From Tritrichomonas musculus (taxonomy: Eukaryota; Parabasalia; Tritrichomonadida; Tritrichomonadidae): a stretch of 64,000 bases of DNA. The stretch is taken from assembly GCA_039105265.1 (NCBI GenBank), contig JAPFFF010000015.1:806001-870000 (forward strand), in the 5' to 3' direction. How positions within the stretch are numbered: position 1 is the first letter of the stretch; every line of letters begins with the position of its first letter. Shown one piece after another: positions 9,012 to 16,119 of the stretch. Both the position numbers and the translations under genes were made by a program. The notes under the pieces were generated by a model, which was not told where the DNA came from, made no database searches, and saw nothing but the letters and a program-made list of their open reading frames with translations.

Positions 9012-10157
9012 TCAAAATTCTCCTAACATGAATAAGCATGATTCTGCTTCTTCATCAGCCATAGCCCAGCATTCAATTTTGAAAATTGCTAATTTTTTCA
9101 AAAGATCGTCATGATTGATATTCTTCTCATTTGAGAGATAATGAATAAAGTTGTGTAAACATATATTTTCGGCTTTTTTATATAAATCTGGATACAATTT
9201 CTTGATTTCTCTTTTCGTTTCATGAAAAACTTTTTTCATAAGTCTTTGCTCTTCAGTATCACTAGGATGGTAAGCAAAATCGCTGTCATATCCGCAATCA
9301 TCAACATAATCAGTATCATTATAATGCTTTTTATTTTCTTTTTGGCCAAAATTATAATTTGATATATCTTTTTCGAATTTTGAAAAATTATATTTACAAT
9401 CTTTTGGGTTAATGTTTAAAAATTCGGGTAACGTATAACAAAAACATCTGAGGAAAGCAAACGCAGTTATTTGTAGATGTGCTAAATTAGCATTTGTCAA
9501 ATTTTCTGAAACGATAAAATCTTTAACAATTTTGTTTATCTCTGATTTACTTTTTATGAATTTTTCTGATTCATACAAATTATGTGGGAATTTATCGAGT
9601 AAAAACATAAAAAGTCTTCTTACATTGAATTCATTTTCCGGTTTGAAATCAAAAAGTTTTTCTTCAATAAAATAGTTGTAAAGAATTGAATGGTGGCATG
9701 GAAAATCTACTCCATATATCATTTTATTGTATATTGTTTCTTCGCAATCAAAGCATTCTTTCTGGCCACATTTCAAATAATTATCTAATTTATTAAAAAT
9801 AAAAAGTCTAATTTGATATAGAAAATTTGTATGTCTTGTTTTGAATGAATGATAACAATTTTCTTCTCTATTGTGTAAATAATTCAAAATACAATTGACT
9901 ATTAAAATTAAACTTTTTTTAACATTTCTTTGACCTTTACTGTGAATAATTGAATTGATATTGCCATGAGCACCTTCTGAATGATTCGAGCAACGGCATA
10001 TATGTTTTTCTCGTCTTAACCAATTAGCCCAATTTCCTATGAAATAATTACTATTTTTTATTTTTTCCTCATCAACTTCTGGATCATTTGGATCACTTAA
10101 CATAATCATTAAATTATTTATTTTTTTCTGAACTTTATTGTTAATTTTTGAAACCAT
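9012..10157 (-). CDS. C-terminal half of MULE transposase (second frame)
   Basis: This 381-residue frame begins at an ATG inside the last codons of the upstream transposase frame and overlaps it by 17 bases. The N-terminal part (~40-65) holds WANWLRRE, a CRCSNHSEGAHGN segment that resembles the region after the DDE core of MULE transposases, and cysteine pairs (CGQKECFDC, ~130) that may bind zinc. The rest is poorly conserved by eye, with an acidic stretch near 290-310. It is most simply the C-terminal half of one ~770-residue transposase, displaced by one base at the 11-A run 10157-10167. It could instead be an independent second protein of the element. Confidence 0.7.
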   Translation of the reverse strand: MVSKINNKVQKKINNLMIMLSDPNDPEVDEEKIKNSNYFIGNWANWLRREKHICRCSNHSEGAHGNINSIIHSKGQRNVKKSLILIVNCILNYLHNREENCYHSFKTRHTNFLYQIRLFIFNKLDNYLKCGQKECFDCEETIYNKMIYGVDFPCHHSILYNYFIEEKLFDFKPENEFNVRRLFMFLLDKFPHNLYESEKFIKSKSEINKIVKDFIVSENLTNANLAHLQITAFAFLRCFCYTLPEFLNINPKDCKYNFSKFEKDISNYNFGQKENKKHYNDTDYVDDCGYDSDFAYHPSDTEEQRLMKKVFHETKREIKKLYPDLYKKAENICLHNFIHYLSNEKNINHDDLLKKLAIFKIECWAMADEEAESCLFMLGEF

Positions 10158-11316
10158 TTTTTTTTTTCAAAATAAATTCATCTAATTCGCTTTTTACACG
10201 TTCTTTGGTTTGTAAATATTCTACATATGTTCTTGTTCTCAATATACGGGCTGCCCAAATGCCTAAAGGTGAATGAGCTCCGAATCTTTCAATAATATGT
10301 CTATGGCAAAAATTTAAATTCAAATCATTTTCTTTGCAAAACTTTTTGATCTGCTTTCCCATATCAGCAAGAACTTCAATATTGTCAAAAATGGTCAAAT
10401 CAAGGTTAATTTTTTTCATGCATTCAAAAATTAAATTGTATAATTCAGAGCTTTCAGTCGGGTAAAACGATAGTGCAATTGGAATTGAAGAATTATTTGT
10501 AATTGCATGATAAATACAGTATTTGTATGGTTCCAGAGCAAAAAAAGATGCATCAATTTCTAGAAAATGCATTTGAGAGAGAGTTTCTTCATACCATGGC
10601 ATCAGCCAAATGAATGAAGTCAGAACTTTTTTTTTGCATTCAATTTCTATCGTACTCCACTTTTTCTCAGAAATTGGTATATCGTCTTCATATTGAATAT
10701 ATGTATAACCAGGTAAATAAAGAAACAAACTCATGAGATCTATAAACTGATTTTGAATCTGTTTATTATTGTGAGTTTTTTCATTCAAAAAATCTTTAAA
10801 AGCATATTTTAAGAAAAAAGGAGTTTTTGTTTGGTTTTTTGCTATAAATTTTCCAAGTTTATAAAGAACAGAATTTTTGTATTGAAAATTATCGTTCCAA
10901 CTTTTATTATCATAGAAAAAAGTTTTTGTTTGCTCTTCTTGTAGAGAAAATGAAGTAAAACAAATACAATTAACATTATTCATAACCTCCTCTTTCATAT
11001 TGCATAAACCATCTCTAACACTAACTTCAATTTGTGAAAAGTCATTATGTAAATTTATCCTAAAAGATTCCTCCGAACCAGTAAATAAATAGTGTTTAGC
11101 CCTAATTGTTATTTTCCCATTATAACTAGATAACCAGCAAACATATTCTTGGGTTATTGAATCTATAAATTCCATAAAAGAAAATACATCAAAATTGTTT
11201 TTGTTGAATGGTATAATTTCTATATAGGTTTTCATTGTTTTGGTCTTAAACATTGAATGCTTGAGTTCGAGGTATTTACCTTTATAATAATATTTCATAA
11301 AAAATGACCGTTTCAT
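10141..11316 (-). CDS. MULE-type transposase, N-terminal and catalytic half
   Basis: This 391-residue frame holds the recognisable core of a Mutator-like transposase, which cuts and reinserts its element with an RNase H-fold DDE centre. The first catalytic Asp is in LEIDASFF (~254), the second in VLADMGKQIKKFC (~313), followed at a typical distance by the C-x-x-H motif FCHRHIIE (~335). The third acidic residue is not identified with confidence and may lie beyond the frame break. The N-terminal ~230 residues are unassigned. The frame ends shortly after a run of 11 A on the coding strand. Usual MULE transposases are 700-900 residues, so the frame is about half length. Confidence 0.8.
   Translation of the reverse strand: MKRSFFMKYYYKGKYLELKHSMFKTKTMKTYIEIIPFNKNNFDVFSFMEFIDSITQEYVCWLSSYNGKITIRAKHYLFTGSEESFRINLHNDFSQIEVSVRDGLCNMKEEVMNNVNCICFTSFSLQEEQTKTFFYDNKSWNDNFQYKNSVLYKLGKFIAKNQTKTPFFLKYAFKDFLNEKTHNNKQIQNQFIDLMSLFLYLPGYTYIQYEDDIPISEKKWSTIEIECKKKVLTSFIWLMPWYEETLSQMHFLEIDASFFALEPYKYCIYHAITNNSSIPIALSFYPTESSELYNLIFECMKKINLDLTIFDNIEVLADMGKQIKKFCKENDLNLNFCHRHIIERFGAHSPLGIWAARILRTRTYVEYLQTKERVKSELDEFILKKKNGFKN
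10157..10167 (-). other. A11 slippery homopolymer at the transposase frame junction
   Basis: The plus strand has 11 consecutive T (A11 on the coding strand). One frame runs into a stop just after it. Dropping one A would join it directly to the second frame, whose ATG lies at the edge of the run. This could be programmed slippage, a disabling indel or a sequencing error. Confidence 0.7.
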
Positions 11317-11596
11317 TTATACAATATTAAAGATAACATCAAAATGAGTAGTTTTCGAAATTAGAAACATGTTATAAATTCATGGTTTGGGATTTTATCA
11401 CATAATTATATATATCCATTAATACGTATGTTATATTTGATTTATATTGCTTATTTAATAAGATAAAATCAAATTATGAAAATTTTTTATTCGATTTCAG
11501 AGTCTAATTGGTCATCTAAATAGTAAACTGTATTTTGAATCATTCAATTTATTCAAAATAAAAATTTATAAAAATTTTATATATCTTTAATGAGAA

Positions 11597-11965
11597 AAAT
11601 GATCGTTTGAGTTATCATTGAGAAGTATTTGATGTATATATCATCGTTTATTACTCCTCTTTGATTAGAGAAGCTGTCTTGCTTTCCTTCGTTTTTGATA
11701 TAAGACTGGTCAGAATAGAGACTCAGGAAAATGATCGTTTGAGCTATCAATGAGAAGTATTTGATGTATATATCATCGTTTATTACTCCTCTTTGATTAG
11801 AGAAGCTGTCTTGCTTTCCTTCGTTTTTGATATAAGACTGGTCAGAATAGAGACTCAGGAAAATGATCGTTTGAGTTATCATTGAGAAGTATTTGATGTA
11901 TATATCATCGTTTATTACTCCTCTTTGATTAGAGAAGCTGTCTTGCTTTCCTTCGTTTTTTTTAA
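11597..11965. repeat. 132-bp tandem repeat in right MULE TIR
   Basis: This is the inverted counterpart of the left array, with about three units and a few substitutions between units (for example GAGCTATCAATG against GAGTTATCATTG). It holds roughly half a unit more than the left array, so the arrays have changed length independently. Confidence 0.9.
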
Positions 11966-12334
11966 AAAATATAATTTTGATCAAATATAGTACACCTTAT
12001 CTCTGCTTTCACAGAGAGCTGAATCGAATCAGTAGCATAACCAGAATATTCTTCTGGTAATAGATGCACCATAAACAATCAAAATACGATCTTATTTATT
12101 TTTATTAAAAAGCAAAACACTTTTTCAATAAAATCTAAATGCACTCAAAAAGTTTTGATGGACAAATAGGCTCTCAAAAAAAGAGGGAACTTTTTCAATA
12201 CGATTTCCATACGCCAAAAATAATCTAAATAAAATAATTGAAAAAACAAATCTCTTTATATTTTTACTGAGACTACATATCGCCTAGTGGGCGTCGAGCG
12301 AGGCTGGCGGTAAGAATCGGTAAAAATTTTGTAA

Positions 12335-13221
12335 CATAAAAAGATTATTTCTATTGGTACAAATAGTGATTATCGTTTTGGTATACTAGCACTTGAAAAT
12401 ATATCATTATTGCCTAAGGTTCAAATCATTAAAAATGTTCAAACATATCACAGTCCCACGCAATCGCGATTAACTGATAAGCAAAATTACAAATATGGCA
12501 CACATCCATTATCACTTTCAATGAATTCACCAACATCATTCGCACCAAGAGCTATTTCCAATGGCAGTGCGGTGAAGAGTCTCGATACGGAAGCATTACC
12601 TGATTCAGCTGAAGATAGATACAATACTATATCCAATCAAACAAAAATTGATGCTGATGGTATGCTGACTTCAACTGATGCCAGACCTAATACTGTGTCA
12701 TTGAAACTCGGTAAGCCGAATGGTAGATTAACTGAGTATCCTATATCCGGGGATTACCATCAACGCATCATTAAAAATCTTCGTTATAGACTCGCAAATA
12801 GTGGTATCAATATACCCCCTAAGAACTGAATCCAGATATTGCTAATGATAATCGTATGAGTAAAACATATCATGAAGATATTCCACATAATCGAGCTGGT
12901 GAGCAAACGTTTTATGATTTTGAGAATACCGAATTAGAACCACTATCCATAGCCGAGTCTCCAGTATCACCCAAAAATCTCAATGCTTCCCATGTATCAT
13001 TTGGACCATCATTGAAACCCACAAACTCATCAACTGCGAGGCAACCAAGTTCTGGTTCTTAACAAAATAGCAAAGCTCGTATTAAACGGAAGGCTTGGAT
13101 AGCGGCTCCACCAGCCGCGAATAAGCCTCCCAGTGCAAATTCATCAAATTCTCATCCAAAAATAGAATCTTCATTTAATGATGGTGAGTTTGATATAGAA
13201 ATGGCTGATATTCCTGAATAA
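12335..13221 (+). pseudogene. Truncated, frameshifted gene of the virus-like block
   Basis: A Pro/Ser/Asn-rich protein of about 290 residues can be followed in two frames. The first frame is open from 12335 to the stop at 12829 with no ATG at its start, so the 5' end is missing. A one-base frameshift lies near 12820-12832, after which the frame continues through 12856-13062. A TAA at 13060-13062 interrupts that frame, which then stays open to a natural-looking end at 13221 (DFDIEMADIPE-like acidic tail). Base use is richer in C and G than the host genes nearby and matches the genes to the right. No family is recognised. A structural or DNA-binding role in a Maverick-like element is possible but unsupported. 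Confidence 0.65.
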
Positions 13222-13257
13222 AACCTTATATTATATCAACATGTATTTTTACTTTGG

Positions 13258-13953
13258 TTATAACATAAATGAAACAGCCTTATTTTTACGAGCTTCCTTT
13301 TCACTATTATAAGCCTTGAATTCCTGGTATCCCATTCCCTTATAGATTTCGGGTAGGTCATCAACATATGCCCAGCGCTTCTTCTCATCATGGTAAATCT
13401 TGCTGACCTGCCTCCATGAATGCTTGTTGCGACGAACGAGATGAAGTACTACGAAATTCCTATTTTTGGGAAGCTCCTCAAGCCATATCATATATCGGTA
13501 GCTATGTTTGTGATCCTTGGAGACAGCCCTTGAAGTTAGGTCATCGATTTTGTTAACGAGCTGATCGCGTTGTTGAGTAGCTAGTGTATCTAATAATTGC
13601 ATAACATCCCATGCATATGATGGGGATGCCCCCATTACAATATGATTGGCAATCAATCGGTGAGCATACAAACCTTTCGAATCATTAGGTAAATTGGGTC
13701 TATCCTCATATAATTTCTGGTTTGGTAGAATTCTACCAGATCCATTTTCGAGGAATTCCTGTGTTGATTTGTTATCAAACCAATGGCGAATCTGTTTCTT
13801 TGAATTATATGCAGTGAGAATGCTTTGCGCTTGGTACATATCATCCTTAATGGAATGTGTCAAACGGAGCTTCTCATTATACTGGATGTATTCATATTCT
13901 TCATCGATTGGTTCGATGGTTGCAGCCATTGTGTTAGTCCCAGTTGATTCCAT
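13258..13953 (-). CDS. KilA-N domain protein of viral/Maverick type
   Basis: This intact 231-residue frame has a KilA-N-like domain at about residues 35-130. The diagnostic stretches are RHWFDNKSTQEFL and GLYAHRLIANHIVMGASP, followed by YAWDVMQLLDTL, which match the 'W...', 'G.Y.H..L...IA.W.SP..A..V' pattern of KilA-N. KilA-N proteins bind DNA and are typical of large DNA viruses, phages and Maverick-type elements. The C-terminal part (~150-215: YRYMIWLEEL, FVVLHLVRR, WAYVDDLPEI) looks like a second small domain seen in such proteins. The start is supported by the shared upstream motif nine bases away. Function in the element or host is unknown; transcription regulation is inference. Confidence 0.75.
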   Translation of the reverse strand: MESTGTNTMAATIEPIDEEYEYIQYNEKLRLTHSIKDDMYQAQSILTAYNSKKQIRHWFDNKSTQEFLENGSGRILPNQKLYEDRPNLPNDSKGLYAHRLIANHIVMGASPSYAWDVMQLLDTLATQQRDQLVNKIDDLTSRAVSKDHKHSYRYMIWLEELPKNRNFVVLHLVRRNKHSWRQVSKIYHDEKKRWAYVDDLPEIYKGMGYQEFKAYNSEKEARKNKAVSFML

Positions 13954-13962
13954 TTCCAGCTT

Positions 13963-13971
13963 GATAAAAAT
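13963..13971 (-). promoter_or_regulatory. Conserved upstream motif, KilA-N gene
   Basis: Read on the minus strand, ATTTTTATC ends exactly nine bases before the ATG at 13953. The same motif at the same spacing precedes the next two minus-strand genes, so it is a likely start-site or promoter element. Confidence 0.6.
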
Positions 13972-14029
13972 TCATTTGCATTGAGAACTGGCCAGTTATG
14001 GACTCATACGAGTTGAGTCGAAAGGACTG

Positions 14030-14205
14030 CAGGTCCATGACAGACCAACCACCAACTACTACTAGATTTTTGGCAAAGGCTGGACTCAGGGAGGACTCTC
14101 AAAATCCAATTTAGGTGAATCCTTCGTCGTACCTCTTCGGCAGAGCATCGGGCAACTTCGTTGTCCTCAAGGACCTGCGGCCCACAAATTTGGGAATCAC
14201 AAAAA
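14030..14205. repeat. Left arm of ~190-bp imperfect inverted repeat
   Basis: This unusually GC-rich segment aligns with the reverse complement of about 14620-14790. Shared blocks include CCACCAACTACTAC(T/C)AG, ATTTTTGGCAAAG, TCAAAATCCA and GGACCTGC. It sits downstream of the 121-residue gene and upstream of the KilA-N gene. Confidence 0.75.
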
Positions 14206-14214
14206 TATATCTTC

Positions 14215-14577
14215 TCAAGCCTTGCTATAATCGACAATCTTCTTATTCCTCGGCAATGCAATGGTCTTAATCAGTTTGTCAGATTTTGAGAGTATCACAC
14301 CTAATCCGCTGGGGGTTATATTAGTGTCGAAGTACTTATTATATTTTGGAGTTAATTCAACTATACATATTTTATTATTTGGGAGTAAATTCATATCTTG
14401 AATCCATTCATCGTACTCATCAAGCGAGAGCTCCTTATGTATATCGCACCTGAGAGCTGACTCGCGATCATGCTCAGGTTGGGATTTATTCAATATTTTG
14501 TTCATGCGAATCGCCAATTCCTTGCAGAAAGAACCTTCATATGAAACGATTTGGGTATCAATTGGGACAACGCTCAT
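14215..14577 (-). CDS. Small unknown protein in virus-like cassette
   Basis: The start is the ATG at 14577 (MSVVPIDTQ), chosen because the shared TTTTTATC motif lies nine bases upstream; a slightly longer frame would need TTG. The product is 120 residues, with mixed charge, no membrane segment and no motif I recognise. Segments such as ICIVELTPKYN and GLGVILSKSDKL look like strands of a compact alpha/beta fold. The gene is enclosed by the ~190-bp inverted repeats, so gene and repeats may have moved or duplicated as a unit. Confidence 0.65.
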   Translation of the reverse strand: MSVVPIDTQIVSYEGSFCKELAIRMNKILNKSQPEHDRESALRCDIHKELSLDEYDEWIQDMNLLPNNKICIVELTPKYNKYFDTNITPSGLGVILSKSDKLIKTIALPRNKKIVDYSKA

Positions 14578-14586
14578 TTGCAATGC

Positions 14587-14597
14587 GATAAAAAATC
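14587..14597 (-). promoter_or_regulatory. Conserved upstream motif, 120-residue gene
   Basis: GATTTTTTATC on the minus strand lies nine bases before ATG. Similarity to the region before the gene at 15149 extends a further ~40 bases upstream (blocks GAA(A)AACCC, TTTTTGAATT, AAATTTGATT). Confidence 0.65.
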
Positions 14598-14619
14598 AAA
14601 TTTAAATTCAAAAAATGGG

Positions 14620-14790
14620 TTTTCCCAAAATCCCAAATCTAAGGACTGCAGGTCCCTGAGGTCAACGAATTTGCCCAAGGCTCTGCCAAGGCGAAGCCGA
14701 ATGAATTCGCCTAAAATGGATTTTGATAGCCCCCTCCAGGGCCCCCTTTGCCAAAAATCTGGTAGTAGTTGGTGGTAGGTGGTTGGTTCG
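14620..14790. repeat. Right arm of ~190-bp imperfect inverted repeat
   Basis: This is the counterpart of 14030-14205 in inverted orientation, including the near-palindrome GGACTGCAGGTCC at 14642. It overlaps the upstream region of the 120-residue gene. Confidence 0.75.
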
Positions 14791-14849
14791 TCAGGGACTC
14801 AACTTCGTATTGTCTAAAAATATAAAATGCTAATGCACAGCGATTGAGC

Positions 14850-15149
14850 TTACGCATATTCATATGAGAATTCAAGTATTTTCAATAACATCTTAATTAT
14901 ACTCAAATCGAGTTCCTTGCGATCGTAACTATCGCCATCTACGATTTTGGTACGAAGGGCTTCTAAATTGGTTTCAAAATTTGATATTGTACCAATGAGA
15001 TCATCCATGAAATTATCATCGTCGTGGATATCGAATGCAAGGGATTTCCATTGTGGGTATTTCTTGAGAATGACTCGTTCGAGGTAATCGAGTTTTACAC
15101 CATTGGCTTCGACATTGCTAAGTTTTTGAGAAGCGGCTGTTGAATTCAT
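14850..15149 (-). CDS. Small acidic unknown protein in virus-like cassette
   Basis: The 99-residue frame starts at ATG with the conserved motif nine bases upstream. It is predicted mostly helical, with acidic patches (DIHDDDNFMDDL, ~41-52) and no membrane segment or known motif. The family is not recognised. Its neighbours and shared upstream element suggest it belongs to the same viral or Maverick-like set as the KilA-N gene. Confidence 0.6.
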   Translation of the reverse strand: MNSTAASQKLSNVEANGVKLDYLERVILKKYPQWKSLAFDIHDDDNFMDDLIGTISNFETNLEALRTKIVDGDSYDRKELDLSIIKMLLKILEFSYEYA

Positions 15150-15158
15150 TTTCAGGTG

Positions 15159-15169
15159 GATAAAAAATC
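15159..15169 (-). promoter_or_regulatory. Conserved upstream motif, 99-residue gene
   Basis: GATTTTTTATC on the minus strand lies nine bases before the ATG at 15149, as for the other two genes. Confidence 0.65.
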
Positions 15170-15295
15170 AAATTTAATTCAAAAATAGGGTTTTTCCAAA
15201 TATGTGAGCTTCAAAATTAGGCCGGATGTGGCTGTTATATTTGAAATTTATCTGGTCCCCATCCGGAACAACCTACACTACTACCGCCTTTATTA

Positions 15296-15829
15296 TTAGG
15301 CGCCGACGAAACAATGCTTCAATCTTTATTTCGAAATAAAGTCATTTCCAATCATAAGTATGGTCCTTCATTAAAAAAATACATTGATGTCCCTCACATA
15401 ACATGCATGTGTGCTCATACTGCAGATGGTACTGCTTTACCACTTTACATAATTCTTCCAAGCTCAAAACAATCCCTTCCAGATGAACAAAATGACTTCT
15501 CAGATTCTGGAAAAGCATGGTTTGCCACAATCAAGTCTGGGTGGATGACACAGGACCTGTTTCTGCTTTATACTATTAATTTAATTAACTGGATAACAGA
15601 ATATAGGAAAACCTTAGCTTGCAACCTTAGAAACCCTCTTTCTCTTCTGATATTGGACGGAGATGGGAGTAGGGAGTGTCCATTAGCTCTCCAGATGCTT
15701 TATATGAATCTAATAGACGTACTGGTACTCCCTGCTCATACTACCCATATAACTCAAATGTTTGATGTGTGTTTGGCGAGTCCATTAAACATGGGTAGTT
15801 TTTTTAAAAATTATTTTTTATTAAAGTAA
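15296..15829 (+). pseudogene. Pogo/Tigger-like transposase, C-terminal DDE fragment
   Basis: This fragment carries the DDE_1 catalytic core of a pogo/Tigger-like transposase. The first Asp is in GADETML (codon 15305-15307, just upstream of the first ATG). The second is in LLILDGDGSR (~15655). The third is in THITQMFDVCLASPL (~15765), after the PAHTTH block that corresponds to the family's PPHTTHxLQPLD signature. The whole N-terminal DNA-binding part is missing at the left junction near 15290, and homology stops at about 15785, so the C terminus is lost too. Such remnants are abundant in trichomonads. A fragment of the N-terminal part in the opposite orientation lies at 18360-18822. Confidence 0.8.
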
Positions 15830-16119
15830 TTATTTTTTAAAAATTAGATATTTATATAGTTAAATATAAATATATGCATTAATTTATCAAAAAATGAGTT
15901 TTCTAGTTTCCTCCAGATTGAATAAATTGAGTATGGAGAAACTTATGGCGGTTTGGAGGTAAAAAAGCTTTCAAAAAGGAGGGGAAAAACCGTCAAGGAG
16001 GAAGTTCCTCATTTCTCAATTTGGAGAAACTATAAATGTAAAGAAAAACATTTAATAATTTAATTCTTTAATTTATTTAATTTATTTTATTAAACAATTA
16101 TTTGTTTTTTTTAAACAAA
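15830..16119. other. Intergenic DNA between transposon fragments
   Basis: About 290 bases of AT-rich sequence with one GC-richer patch (15950-16010, GGAGGGGAAAAACCG). No gene or clear repeat is seen. It may be decayed downstream sequence of the pogo-like element. Confidence 0.4.

Larger units (their letters stand above)
8372..12215 (-). mobile_element. Mutator-like (MULE) DNA transposon with long repeat-bearing TIRs
   Basis: This 3,844-base element starts GGCGTACGGAAATCG and ends in its near-perfect reverse complement. Terminal inverted repeats are about 570 bases (left, 8372-8941) and 620 bases (right, ~11597-12215) and look almost identical, with about one mismatch in the first 100 bases, suggesting a recent insertion. 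Each TIR contains a 132-bp tandem repeat. The flanks carry AAAAATAA at 8364-8371 and 12216-12223, a possible 8-bp target-site duplication, although in AT-rich DNA this is weak. Two minus-strand frames inside encode the halves of a MULE-type transposase. Confidence 0.85.

Noticed and set aside
12280-12330. GC-rich patch (CGCCTAGTGGGCGTCGAGCGAGG) considered as a tRNA or other structured RNA
   Set aside because: No cloverleaf arms or GTTCRA-type T-loop could be placed; left as the unexplained edge of the virus-like block.
12335-15169. Whole region as a complete Maverick element
   Set aside because: No polymerase B, integrase, ATPase, protease or capsid gene and no terminal inverted repeats were found; only a fragment or small relative can be supported.
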